Counted from the stretch's first letter, positions 26,601-37,440 are shown. The stretch is 64,000 nt of DNA from Setoptus koraiensis (GCA_048013815.1 CM106586.1:6076001-6140000); one strand, 5' to 3'. Notes: a model not told the origin generated them from the sequence alone. Made by a program: numbers and translations.

Positions 26601-29514
26601 GCCTCCTCACCTGTGCTCACCTGTAGCTGTAGCCGTAGCCGTAGCTGCAGTATTGGTATAGTAAGTGCTCGCTAGTTGCAGCAGCAGCGGCAGCAGCACT
26701 GGCTGCCGGCCTAGACAAAGACACAATGCAACGACATTAATTTGATGTCGTTGATTCGGACTTACGCTTACAAAAGATGATTTGTCGTAGCAGTGTTGTT
26801 GTGTACAACAACAACACTAATGGTTACGTAATACTAATACCAACGTAATGTTATCTATCATGCTGTCTGGTGTCGGTGCCGCTGGCGCTGGCGCAAAATG
26901 AGCAAACTGGCGCCGATAATGTGCAACTTGGCTCTCAAAAACAACCTCAGACCTCTCCCTCTCTCGCTCTGTCTGGCTCGTTACAAGTATCATACTTTGC
27001 GACGGAGAAGCGCTCAGCCGTTTCTGGCAAGTCGTTGTTGTTTTGCCTTTATCAAACCACTGCTGCCTCATCTGATGCTCATGCTGCTGGAACGCTGTGT
27101 CTATAAGCGTTGCCGCAACAGCAGCAGCAGCAGCAGATACCGGCGCTTGTCAGACAATCAGTAGTCGGTAATATAACGTGGGAGCATTGCTATTATATAA
27201 CAATTACTATTATTTACAATTATTTGTCGTTATTTGTGTTGTGTGTGTGTGTGCCGATGATTATTATTGTGATAGACGCACAATGCCAGATTAAAGATTA
27301 GCCACAGAGAGACAGCATCGCATCAGACAGTATGGCACACACACACACACAATTGCGTAATTATTATTATGCACACTTCAATCTAAAGCTGCAAAAGGTA
27401 TCTAGGGTACCATCGAGGGTATAGTGTACGCACTAGGCTGTGTCTAAAGCATACTGTGTAGTGTATCGATCTACTTACATGTTAGTGCAACAAACAACAA
27501 TATCACCGTGTATCTCACTAGTTTTCTTTTGCCTCGCATTGATCTCGGCGGTGGGCGCCATTTAACGTCAGGCATGCTACGGGTACTACTTGTTGAATCG
27601 TTGCCTATCACATCCTCATAGCGATTGCGCGCCACCTTGTGTCCGGAACTCACTCTTTCCACTGGTGACACTATAGCGACTTTGGGCGTTACATGCTCGC
27701 CAATACTGGCCACTCTGGAGCCTGGCAAGTCAAAACTCTTGTAAGTGTTGCCATAATGATCGGCTAGGGGTGCTTTAGAGCCCATTTGTTGCTGCTGTGG
27801 ACTTGCAGTTGTCATATTTGTTGCCGGTGTCAGTGTGTAATTGGCTGACAACGTGTATGACGTGGCCATGGTTGCTCCGAATGAATTTTGCATATTATCC
27901 AAATTGTGTCGCTTACGCCAATAACTTGTCAAAAAATCGTTGGCCTGATCATGGGCCGATGTTGGTGTTGTCAGCACCAGATTGTTGTTATTAAATTGCT
28001 GTTGTCTTTGTGAGTTGCATTTGTCGTCGTCGTCGTTGTCTTGTCTCTGCTGTTGTTTGTTTATTTTTGCCATAGACTCTGTCAGGTTGATCTCTTTGAT
28101 TTTGCTCGGTAGGTCTAGCTTGTCGCGGGCCGCTCGAGGTCGATAGGCATAAAATAGACGCTCGTCAATGTAGGGCCACATTATTGTCCAGGGCACATAA
28201 AATTGTAGTCCATAGGATAGGCCGATTGCCATGGCGAACATGAGCCGCACAAATTCATTCAATGTTGTCTTGGGCAAATTGATTGTTATGGATCCATTGA
28301 TAAATTGGCCATACTTGAGGTAACCAAAATAACCCATGGCCATGTATAATAGACCAACTAACATCATTGATGTGTTTAGAACACCATTGAAGCCGGGAAA
28401 CAATTCGGGCCGTTCCATTTCTTTGACTAAAGGCAACACAACGCCAATACCTTCGAAGGCATAGACAGCCGTGGCGAAAAACAAAGGCAGACCAGCAACG
28501 AGATCGCTGCTGACACTATTGACAATTGTACCTCCATCATCCACTATTAACTGTTCCATTGATGTAATATTGTTTATAAATGTTGTCGATGTTGTTGTTG
28601 TCGAGTGTAACTGAAACAAATCGGCAAATATGAGCGACAGGCCAGTTAATTGAAGAACATTGGCAATGGTGCTTATTACGGACAAATGCTTCAGGTTGCT
28701 TATGCAACTGGTCAGTCCAATTACGGGGAACAATATGAGCATGTAGCTAGAGGTGCTCAGATGTATTGTGAACAAATTGAACATGGCCTGTATATGAAAT
28801 AAACCAATATAAATATATAATAATCTCGTTAATTATAAGCCATAACGACACTGAGCTAAGACAAAATCATTGTCTTGTCAACTTGTAGATACTCACCAGT
28901 TGGATATTCTCAATGACAAACATTATATAGACACAGCAGAAACCAAACTGTGTAAACATGAGAAACGAAGTGACCACTGTCTGGGCGATTTTTGCGTAAC
29001 GTCTCGCACATTTTGGACCGATTGCCATAGCCAGGGCGGCCACTTGATCGTAGTCCAATGACTCATAATTAAAACGATCGCACAACCTGTTGTGACTACT
29101 AATTAATATGTGCATACAATGCACACAAATTGTACCAATTATTGGCACCAATAAAAAGCCTAGCCAGAGGCCAACATTTTTAAAGGCATTGGGCATTGCC
29201 AGAACTCCGGTGCCAATATTTGCCTTTAACACGTGCATCATTGTTTGTAAATCGCTTGTTTTGTTGTTTGAGTCGCCACAATCGGCTAACAGTAATAAAT
29301 TGTTACCATTGTCGTCATCGTTGTGGCCATCATTGAAACAATTTCTTCTGCTATTGTCTCTCTCAAATATTATACCGGGTCTGGACTTTCCAGACTGGCT
29401 GTACTGCTGCTGTTGCTGTTGATTGTGTGATTGTGATTGTATTATATCCGGCTTTTTAATTGAATCTCTCAAATTATGCTTATATGATGATGAGGGCGAA
29501 GTTGAATTCTCCAT
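20226..29514 (-). CDS. SLC36-type amino acid transporter (pathetic-like), four exons
   Basis: This is a proton-coupled amino acid transporter of the SLC36/AAAP family. Such proteins move small neutral amino acids across plasma or lysosomal membranes. I assembled four minus-strand exons: 29514-28897, 28787-27479, 20690-20529 and 20362-20226. The introns have GT-AG ends (donors GTGAGT, GTAAGT and GTAGGT) and phases 0, 1 and 1. The sum is 2226 bp, an open frame of 741 residues. The N-terminal 75 or so residues are a Gln/Asn-rich tail. The family hallmarks follow: [13 protein letters not shown] in the first span, EGIGVVLPL in exon 2, [12 protein letters not shown] in exon 3 and a final span with GLITGSFVS in exon 4. 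Between roughly residues 423 and 627 there is a polar Gln/Asn/Ser-rich loop of about 200 residues, where relatives have some 20. The ATG at 29514 is the first one before the conserved core. I am confident of the family. Which paralogue it is, I cannot say. Confidence 0.9.
21688..22952. promoter_or_regulatory. Candidate intronic enhancer: cluster of CAGGTG E-boxes
   Basis: Seven CAGGTG/CACCTG hexamers start at 21688, 21924, 21983, 22047, 22102, 22717 and 22947, about 1.26 kb in all. Chance would give about 0.6 at equal base frequencies. This core is the site known for Snail/ZEB and some bHLH factors. Because CAGGTGAG also resembles a 5' splice site, a non-regulatory explanation remains open. 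Confidence 0.35.
25754..25788. promoter_or_regulatory. Pair of RTTAYGTAAY palindromes
   Basis: GTTATGTAAT occurs at 25754-25763 and again at 25779-25788, 25 bp apart, inside transporter intron 2. The consensus is the one known for PAR/C-EBP-like bZIP factors such as Vrille and Pdp1. Binding is inferred only. The surrounding TGTGTTGTGT repeat may have duplicated the word. Confidence 0.3.
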
Positions 29515-30372
29515 AGCTATAATTGTTGATAATTTGCTTCTTGTCTGAGAATACTTTTACGAGATGACTAGTTGGAATATATTAATAGATTTGACTGTTG
29601 CCTGATTGATTCGTCTGTTTGCGCTAATGCGTCTAGATGTTGCTGTTGATACCAATATGATGGCTATAAAGTAATAATTGTTATAATGATGATATAGTTG
29701 ATTATTTGCTCACATTATTATGATTGGTGACAAAGATAGTTATCTGTTTAATTCGGAATGCAATCTAAAGAGCTCCTTGTCGGTGTTGCTATTGTAAATG
29801 TTTATGATGGCTCTTGCTAATATTACTAATACTAATAAATCAAATACTTCTGAGCCACTCATCATACATTGCTTGTTGATTGAATTGAGAAATTGACTCG
29901 ATTGATAGGGTTAATGGGGTTCGCGAAGCGGTTATTCAGTAGTCTAATTAATTACACCATTGACTTGACTGCTGATGTCAATAATTCAACAATCAACCAT
30001 AGATTTGCTTTGTTGTTATTGTATAGTCGCTATCGCGATAGTGTTTGGTATGAAACTCTTACTCGAGTTTGGACAAGTTTAAATGTTTATGATATAATCA
30101 CAATCAAAAGTTACTAGGTACATGCGACACGTTTCAATGATCATTTACACATATGAATAAACAGGATCAATTTACAAGAATTTTTATCGATCTTCATTTA
30201 GGCAACTGGTATCATCGCGCTCACCAATAATTCTATGGTCAACTTTATGAGCTGTAATGATACTTGACAAGTGTACACATTTACTCACCATAAGTGTCTT
30301 GCTAATCTGATGATCTCTATAGAAAAATTTGCAATCATCAACAATCTCCACAGCAAGATGGTCGATCAGTTA
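29515..30372. other. Non-coding 5' flank of the transporter gene
   Basis: AT-rich sequence upstream of the transporter start, running to the assembly gap. I see no exon, convincing TATA box or RNA gene. The promoter of the transporter is expected somewhere here or beyond. Confidence 0.5.
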
Positions 30373-30872
30373 NNNNNNNNNNNNNNNNNNNNNNNNNNNN
30401 NNNNNNNNNNNNNNNNNNNNNNNNNNNNNNNNNNNNNNNNNNNNNNNNNNNNNNNNNNNNNNNNNNNNNNNNNNNNNNNNNNNNNNNNNNNNNNNNNNNN
30501 NNNNNNNNNNNNNNNNNNNNNNNNNNNNNNNNNNNNNNNNNNNNNNNNNNNNNNNNNNNNNNNNNNNNNNNNNNNNNNNNNNNNNNNNNNNNNNNNNNNN
30601 NNNNNNNNNNNNNNNNNNNNNNNNNNNNNNNNNNNNNNNNNNNNNNNNNNNNNNNNNNNNNNNNNNNNNNNNNNNNNNNNNNNNNNNNNNNNNNNNNNNN
30701 NNNNNNNNNNNNNNNNNNNNNNNNNNNNNNNNNNNNNNNNNNNNNNNNNNNNNNNNNNNNNNNNNNNNNNNNNNNNNNNNNNNNNNNNNNNNNNNNNNNN
30801 NNNNNNNNNNNNNNNNNNNNNNNNNNNNNNNNNNNNNNNNNNNNNNNNNNNNNNNNNNNNNNNNNNNNNNNN
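30373..30872. other. Assembly gap, exactly 500 N
   Basis: A run of exactly 500 undetermined bases. The round length suggests a scaffolding placeholder of unknown true size, so distances and even linkage across this point are uncertain. The F-box gene's stop codon lies only 178 bp to its right. Confidence 0.95.
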
Positions 30873-31050
30873 GACACAAAATCGATCCGACGCCTTTATC
30901 CAACATAGGTGATATAATTATTCCAAAGAAGATACCTCACAAGTCAGTCAGTTGAGGTTTTAATAGGTCATTGTTTGCTCAGCTCGATCAACTAAGAAGA
31001 TTCACGCTAAAGTCGGTGCTCATCATGCTGAAGTCGGTTAGAGCTGCGTA

Positions 31051-33183
31051 TCACAGTAAATGAGGTTCACCTTGTAATCCCAACTTTTTTAATTTGCTGA
31101 ATAGAGGCATAACTGTACAATTAAGGTATCCATCAATCTGACTCTCATCAACAATACAATGGGGGTCCTCTCCACCAATCAATATGATCCTTCTCGGTAG
31201 ATGCTGCAAAATTAATCGAACTTGGGGTAAATCAACAGGCTTATTTTGGGTGTCGATGATAATTACTGAATCTACTTTGATCCAGTCCCAATCGATTAAC
31301 CTGGACAAATTATTGTAGGTACAACACAATACTTGTGACTTCTTCACAATCTTATATGCACATTCTGATTGATATCGAATCCAATTTCGTCTTGCTTGCT
31401 CATTAAGTTGAAAATATTCTGACGTTGTGATGACGTTGGTTTGTATTCCAGGGAATGTTACGGGTAATTCTTGCAAACGTTGATCTAAATAGAAAGACTT
31501 TTTGTTTTGGGGCGTATCGTACTTGGGACGAATGCTGACAATATCCAGGTTACCCATCTTGTGAATCCTATCAGCAAAATTGTCTAAAACAACATCTTCT
31601 ACAGAACAAACTAAAATTTTGGAATCTTCATTTTGCCTTGTTTCAAAGAGATGATTGGCCAGTGATGCGACCATCGATTCTTGGTTATCTTCAACAAGAT
31701 GCTTCGAAACTGCTGTTACTCTATGACTGATTGCATGATAAATCAAACTTTTCTGTTTATCATTTAGAATAGTACTCATATTATTCTCGCTTAGTTGAAC
31801 GTATCTGACTGAGTTCCTCACGTCATCGCGCGGAATAGAGTATTTAGAAGTCAGTATAATATCACAGAGGAGACTATCTGATAATACTCGTTGTTCATCA
31901 GATAATGCAAGACTCTTGCTTGCAAGAGCGCTTCGTAGATCTATATTTAAAACTTTGAAATCATCTTCAGCCATATCAGTGGAAAACAGTGAAGGAGTGA
32001 ACCCTCTACCACTGTTATTGAAGACGATATACATAAAAGATTCATCGTAGTCTTCATCGATATGAAAGTCATCTTTCGTTAGAACTATGCCCAGTACTAA
32101 TAATCTCTTTTTCTTACGACTTAAATATATTTGGTCACCTGGCAGTATATTTCGAGTGAACATGGGATCCATTGATTCGAGCTTTATCTTTGCGTAATCA
32201 AAAGTCCTTCTGCCTTCATTGATAGGTCCATAGATCACCGGCACGCACTCTTGTTGATACTCCTCTATCATTTGTTGTCTGCAATTGTCGAATATTGTCG
32301 CTAGCTGTTCTATCTTATCGATCTCTTCATCAGAGTAATCATCGTGGATGGTTTCGTGACCGCCGTCTCTACAATCAAAAAGTAGATGTACATTATCGGG
32401 TAATGCCGCAGATATGGGATCAATACCATTCAAGAGTTTAAGCTTTGGACATCTTCGAATTATTTCTGAGATTTCGTTCAAGGCATGATCTTCTAGTCCA
32501 CTATCGCTGGTCTTATTTTTGAACTGTATCGAAAGATACTCTAAATCTGGGCAAGATTGCACAAAATTTGTTGCATCAAATAGCATAGTGCTTGTTATGT
32601 CGAGTGATTGTAAGCTATATGATCCAGTTGCTTTAATATAAGCATCACTAGTGAAGCCAGGTCTATAGACCGTGACGTTTCGCATCTTAAGACGCAGTAC
32701 TCTATCCCGACAAACATCCATCACTCGACTTAATTCGGCCTCATCGTCCAACCTGGCATAATCCAATATCAGCGTTATTATTTTATCACATTTGGTCACT
32801 ATTGAAAGCAGTTCATGAGAGGCTAGTGGCACTCTGGTCAAATTCAAGCTTAATAAATTTTTACAGTTATCCGTTATAAGCCGATGGTCATTGTGCTTGA
32901 TCCTTCTAATGACACTCATTTTCTTTTGATTTGAGAAATTGGCTTCTTTCAGATTTGGTACCTGTGTTAATAGTGGCTCGAGATCTTGAAACTCGAATGA
33001 TCTTGATTTATACTTATCGAACGATATAGTCTTGATACGCCTGTAAGAGTCAATGACCAGTCTATTAAGGCTCTTGCTGACTTGACACAAGCGGCCGCGA
33101 TCGCCAAAATTGTGGACATGGCTGATGACACACAACCAGATATCATCGGGCAATTGTTCAAATGAGTATTTTTGTTCATCCAT
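31051..33183 (-). CDS. F-box/LRR protein fused to a degenerate UPF1-like helicase lobe
   Basis: An intronless frame of 710 residues. Residues 7-50 form an F-box (LPDDIWLCVISHV and so on), the Skp1-binding module of SCF ubiquitin ligases. Residues 60-255 contain leucine-rich-repeat-like units. From about 340 to the end the sequence resembles UPF1/SMUBP-type SF1 helicases. There is a 1B-like segment starting at GDQIYLS, then RNSVRYVQL, KILVCSVEDVVLDNFADRI (522-540), SQVLCCTY, VIIIDTQ (640-646) and RIILIGGEDPHCI. The Walker A region, expected near 492-504, reads KHLVEDNQES in place of GPPGTGKT. The DEAA box is IDTQ and the GDxxQL box is degraded, so ATPase activity is unlikely. The protein stops where the second RecA lobe would begin. 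I infer an RNP- or UPF1-related adaptor for ubiquitylation. The F-box is solid, and the helicase kinship is by eye. Confidence 0.75.
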   Translation of the reverse strand: MDEQKYSFEQLPDDIWLCVISHVHNFGDRGRLCQVSKSLNRLVIDSYRRIKTISFDKYKSRSFEFQDLEPLLTQVPNLKEANFSNQKKMSVIRRIKHNDHRLITDNCKNLLSLNLTRVPLASHELLSIVTKCDKIITLILDYARLDDEAELSRVMDVCRDRVLRLKMRNVTVYRPGFTSDAYIKATGSYSLQSLDITSTMLFDATNFVQSCPDLEYLSIQFKNKTSDSGLEDHALNEISEIIRRCPKLKLLNGIDPISAALPDNVHLLFDCRDGGHETIHDDYSDEEIDKIEQLATIFDNCRQQMIEEYQQECVPVIYGPINEGRRTFDYAKIKLESMDPMFTRNILPGDQIYLSRKKKRLLVLGIVLTKDDFHIDEDYDESFMYIVFNNSGRGFTPSLFSTDMAEDDFKVLNIDLRSALASKSLALSDEQRVLSDSLLCDIILTSKYSIPRDDVRNSVRYVQLSENNMSTILNDKQKSLIYHAISHRVTAVSKHLVEDNQESMVASLANHLFETRQNEDSKILVCSVEDVVLDNFADRIHKMGNLDIVSIRPKYDTPQNKKSFYLDQRLQELPVTFPGIQTNVITTSEYFQLNEQARRNWIRYQSECAYKIVKKSQVLCCTYNNLSRLIDWDWIKVDSVIIIDTQNKPVDLPQVRLILQHLPRRIILIGGEDPHCIVDESQIDGYLNCTVMPLFSKLKKLGLQGEPHLL

Positions 33184-33224
33184 ACTGATTGAATTCTCCT
33201 AGCGCCTGGTTTATCCTGGTTTAT

Positions 33225-33234
33225 CTTTTATATA
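33225..33234 (-). promoter_or_regulatory. TATA box of the F-box gene
   Basis: TATATAAAAG reads on the minus strand, 42 bp upstream of the ATG at 33183. A start site about 30 bp downstream would leave a leader of only about 20 nt. An 11-bp direct repeat of CCTGGTTTATC (plus-strand sense) sits between the box and the start codon. Confidence 0.55.
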
Positions 33235-36001
33235 ATGGGAACAATAAAGATCTGAAAAGCATATTGAAATGACTAATCATTTCAAATTGTTAGATACAAC
33301 TTGTATCATACAAGTGCAGTCTATGAGACGTTCGATTTGTTTTTTGCTTACAAGAGCTGCCGGCTGTTTTGTGTATGAGCATGTGTGTGCCATGTTTTTG
33401 ATAAACACGGACGGCAGACGCAAAACGACTTCTCAAGCTGACTTGGTTGACACAAACTCATATTCCAATGAGATGAGGCCAGACCCAAAGTCTGACCTAA
33501 TCTGACCCTGTTGGACCACAAATTCCAGTTATTCGGGAGCCTGAACCTAATCTAGACATGTATCACATGTGACAATCGTATAGATTTTTGCTGAAACTAT
33601 CGTGTCTCTAACTATGACAAACATTAAACAAACAACATGAGATTATGAGAACGATCGGTACACTTAAACAATCGACAAGGCCTACATCGGACTGGACGAT
33701 TACAAAACGATGCGAACGAAAGTGGGACCTGTATCAGATCAATAGAGCTTCCGAGCCAATCAATCGAAGGTACCATCCGTGGCTAGATCCTTGGAGCCTT
33801 ATGTTATGTAAAGATGAATTCTCTGTTGTGATACTACCATTCTAATGATGAGTTAGAGTCATACTAGCACAAGGCTGGTATATCATATACTAATGATCAA
33901 GTTCATATTATTTGAATCTATTCATTGACTTGCTAAGTCCCAGAATTTATCCAGCATGCAGAGAATCACAAGATTATGACAATGGCGACATTGTCACCTC
34001 GTGCAAATAAAGAACTTGAACGATTGGTGAAATCAATGTTCAAAATATTCGATCGGTCTGTATTTTTGCTTACACTGTCATTATGTCATGAATATGTTCG
34101 TTAAAACATTGAGACAACAAATCAGACACATGTGAAAGCATAGATATGTTCCATGGAATACAGGCAAGTAACTCTACGGATGCAAGGTAAATAATAACAA
34201 TGAACAAGACTCGAACATGTTCAATAACTTACATCTCTTCATACTATTCAATATACATATCAAATTAAAACTCTTTATATTTATACAAACTTGTAACAAA
34301 CAAAAACTTTCCTAAAACCAAAACCAACTTTATTAACCTGACTATCGCTAGCGGGCAGTGAGAACGTCTCCGAAGCCGAGGGTCAATACTGTGGATCTGG
34401 AAACTTCTTTTAAGCGTTACCCTTTAACCTGTTTCAATGAATTCGAACCTATCATGCTACTTGTTTATTTCTAGCTAATATCTGACGCCCGTGTTCGAAT
34501 CTCTCAGCAACAGATGTTGTGGAGTCATCTACTGTAAGGTTTGTAACGGTATCTCTATCCTAATAAATATGCAGAAACTTTGCTTGGCCCTTCGAGTTGC
34601 GTCGATCTAGACCAATGAGAAGCCCATCCGAGTCTAGTAACTGAGTGGTAGGTTTTCTTGCGAGCGCTGCCCGAAAATTTCCTCAGGGTATAAGGTGACG
34701 ATCACCAGGTTATCTATTCGTTGCTTTGAAATCATAACATTCCCATAGTATAACTATGGATGACGCAATCATATCATCATATCATATTTGCAAATGGATA
34801 TGGAGAATTTTCACCTTTATCGATGTGTAATCTGCACCTCCCCGATTTTCAAGGTTTCATCGAATTTCCGGCCAGGTTTTCAGCACCTTAAACAAAATCC
34901 AGAATGTTCCAATTAACCTTGTCTAGTTGTGCACTAAATCATTGATTGATCTATCGAGGTGTAAGTTATTCACTGTAAATCCGCTATGAATAACCTGATT
35001 CATTCTTATTCGTGTCTACCCCACCGACAAGTTTTCTTACGAATTCTCTTAAAGAATTGTTCTCTCGCAACAACTGATCTTTTTGATCTTGATTGTATGT
35101 GCTGTCTGTTATATAATGCATGCTTTACTAACTAGACTTGGTACAGACAGCAAACATGTCATAGGACACATAGTTCACACGATCGGAAGTTAGCAGTAGA
35201 TTCGGCTCAAGGGAACAGCATTACTGTTGCATTGTACTGTTGCATAACACTGTTCTGAACTGAACTAAGAATTTTGGAACTAATGACACCTGTGTGTTCT
35301 CTTTCTTCGAATGGTAAACAAACACAAGACACATTATCATGGAATTTCTGTAAGAAAGTTGTAGACGTAATGTGAGAGTTATGATCTCATTATGATTACA
35401 AGTATTCAAAGTGTTGTTGTCTAAGATCGTCAAGATTGGTTTCTTTTGAGCACTAAAGCTCACATAATCATGCTAATCATAGTGGAAAAATGACAAGTTT
35501 TTAAGAGACAATTTTTTATGTTGAAAATATGTTCTCATATCGGCAAGATAATGGATCAAAGTTCTTGGTTGGTTTTCTCCTGAAACGTCGCATAAGAAGT
35601 TGCAATTATTGATTGGTTATTCGAGGTCATATTATGATAATGCAACAAAAATAATGAGCTACCATAATTTGATCTAAGCTAACACCTATCACCCTATTAT
35701 CTATAGCTGCTGAACTTTTTTTTTCTGTCCAAAATAGTGATAAAGAAGGACAACCTTTCGTAGCTGTTATCTCAGACATATCTAACTATATTGTTCATTT
35801 ATACAAAAAGGCGTCTATACAGTAATTATAAGCTAAACAGTGTGCGACATAAATTTGCTTGTTTCGAACATTTTTTCTAGTATAATATTTCGTGCAGAGA
35901 CCCAATACCCCTTCAATCAATTCGAGTCATTCGTTCAGTAATCTTTCAGAAATATATCTTCATCTCAGCCTCAAACTTCTCATTTGTAACAGCAGCATAT
36001 A
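33235..36001. other. AT-rich spacer between F-box and His-rich genes
   Basis: About 2.8 kb with no recognisable gene, RNA gene or mobile element. It lacks the CA and CAA microsatellites that fill the rest of the window. Short open frames (for example 33645-33845) match nothing I know. A decayed element cannot be excluded by eye. Confidence 0.5.
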
Positions 36002-36007
36002 TATAAA
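36002..36007 (+). promoter_or_regulatory. TATA box of the His-rich gene
   Basis: TATAAA within the TATATATAAAG run, 52 bp before the preferred ATG at 36054. With the usual 25-30 bp spacing, transcription would start near 36030, giving a leader of about 25 nt. This supports 36054 over any longer frame. Confidence 0.5.
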
Positions 36008-36053
36008 GTTATATTCAAAGTTTAAGGGAATAGTCCATCCTAGCGACAACATT

Positions 36054-36932
36054 ATGCCATCAAAATCCAGATTATGCAGCTATTTGACGATGTTCCTCGT
36101 CTGCGTTATAGGAGCGTCTGAGGCGTTCCCGTTAGATCTTATACCGACAAAGTTGTTCGGTTTTGAGCAACACAACGCCATTGAACATAACGGGGAATTG
36201 AGTGGAGGTGAGTCTAATCATAAACAACAGGTGGAAATGATTCCAGGTGGAAGTGTCATTGGTTCGCTAGATAGAATTGATTCGGTGCCAGCAAAACACC
36301 AATCAGGCAACTTTGGACAGAGATACAACTATCATCAACAACAACAAAACTCTGTTAACGCCAACAACAACAACGACGAATTTAATCCTTCGATTCCGAA
36401 ATTTGAAGCAAGTCACGAGCAATCATACTACAGCAAACAATCAAACGATGCTGATGCATCATCGGGACAAGAGGCAACATCCAGCGATGGACTCCAGCAA
36501 AATTCTGCTCCTCAATCTACCGACAGTAATGACAATGGTAGATCAGCGACAGAGGAGAGCATTGAGAAAATTCAAAGCAAAGTTGAGGCCGAATTGAAAG
36601 ATGTCAAAGATTTTAAACATTACAAAGAGATAGCCTCTGAGCCTCGAGAAGACCATCACGAAGATGAACATCAAAATCATCACGAAGACCACCATGAGGA
36701 ACATCATCACGAGGAGCCAAAGAAACAAGAGGAACACTCTCATGGACATCATCATGAGGAATCATACAAGCATCCCGAACCAGAAAAGAAACATGATCAC
36801 GAGGAACACCATGACAACCACGAAGAGCACCATGGACACCACGAAGAACATCATCACACACCTGAGGCATTTGAGGTTCACCACAAGAAAGGAGGCAAGA
36901 GCTTCCAATATTTTCATCAGAAACATCGTTGA
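36054..36932 (+). CDS. Secreted histidine-rich protein
   Basis: A 292-residue intronless protein. Its first 24 residues form a clear signal peptide: a basic start, the hydrophobic stretch YLTMFLVCVIGA, and probable cleavage after SEA. The middle (about 25-190) is Gln/Asn/Ser-rich and low in complexity. Residues from about 194 to the end are dense in HHE, HHEE and HHED units. Such His/Glu-rich secreted tails are known in metal-binding or cuticle/saliva proteins, so extracellular zinc or copper binding is an inference. The frame is open upstream, to 35892, but without an ATG. The ATG at 36054 starts the signal peptide and sits behind a TATA box. I recognise no named family. Confidence 0.75.
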   Translation: MPSKSRLCSYLTMFLVCVIGASEAFPLDLIPTKLFGFEQHNAIEHNGELSGGESNHKQQVEMIPGGSVIGSLDRIDSVPAKHQSGNFGQRYNYHQQQQNSVNANNNNDEFNPSIPKFEASHEQSYYSKQSNDADASSGQEATSSDGLQQNSAPQSTDSNDNGRSATEESIEKIQSKVEAELKDVKDFKHYKEIASEPREDHHEDEHQNHHEDHHEEHHHEEPKKQEEHSHGHHHEESYKHPEPEKKHDHEEHHDNHEEHHGHHEEHHHTPEAFEVHHKKGGKSFQYFHQKHR

Positions 36933-37440
36933 AACTGTCTCCGCTCAAAGACGGATATAAGCGTTGCCAAGAGTGAAGTGGAGCGGATGTGATCTAGGCG
37001 AATATAATGTTTCTTGCCGAACAGCTCAGAACTGTTACTTGGTGCGCGGATAAGTATAATTTCCAATAATTCTGAGCTAGACTTGGGTAATTATTATTCA
37101 AAGTGAGATTATGCTTTCGGTTGTGTGAGCATTCAGTTGATATGTCAACATATTTATCTGGATATATATTTATGCCTAAACTTTTAAATGGTTGGCAACA
37201 AAAACACAAATCAATTAATTCCTCAGTAAATTAAAGTTACTCTTAAAGTTTATCAACAACGCGTGAAGTAAACCTAGCTCCTGTAACATTTCCCCTTCTC
37301 AATATTGTTTCACCTTTTACTCTATTTTGTTTCACCTTTATCCCATGATGTTTCCTCTTCTACTCAATACTGATTTTTCCTTTTCTCTGCAAATATATAA
37401 AAAAAAATATTAAGGGTTTTCCTGAGAGCTTCCACTATCA
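36933..37440. other. Convergent 3' spacer
   Basis: The shared downstream region of the plus-strand His-rich gene and the minus-strand lipase gene. An ATTAAA hexamer at 37230-37235 could end the His-rich transcript. The rest is AT-rich with pyrimidine-rich tracts and no gene. Confidence 0.5.

Larger units (their letters stand above)
20691..27478 (-). other. Large intron 2 of the transporter gene (6.8 kb)
   Basis: It is bounded by the donor GTAAGT at 27478 and the acceptor CGACAG ending at 20691. It interrupts the region encoding the late transmembrane segments. It contains CA/TG and CAA/TTG microsatellites, AT-rich DNA near the acceptor, eleven CAGGTG/CACCTG hexamers and four RTTAYGTAAY palindromes. 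I recognise no gene inside it. The open frames of up to 150 codons are repeat-driven. Confidence 0.75.

Noticed and set aside
28867-28896. Transporter exon 1 running on to a stop past 28897
   Set aside because: The sequence after residue 206 is the donor GTGAGT. Family similarity resumes in phase at 28787 after a CAG acceptor.
30271-30955. Apparent open frames of about 200 codons across 30.3-30.9 kb
   Set aside because: They exist only because the 500 N bases contain no stop codons.
34320-34740. Possible structured RNA or decayed mobile element in the AT-rich spacer
   Set aside because: Some GC-rich patches and a GTTCGAAT-like T-loop word occur, but there is no cloverleaf, internal promoter pair, terminal repeat or coding remnant.
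35892-36053. N-terminal extension of the His-rich protein
   Set aside because: The frame is open but has no ATG. A TATA box and a clean signal peptide point to the ATG at 36054.
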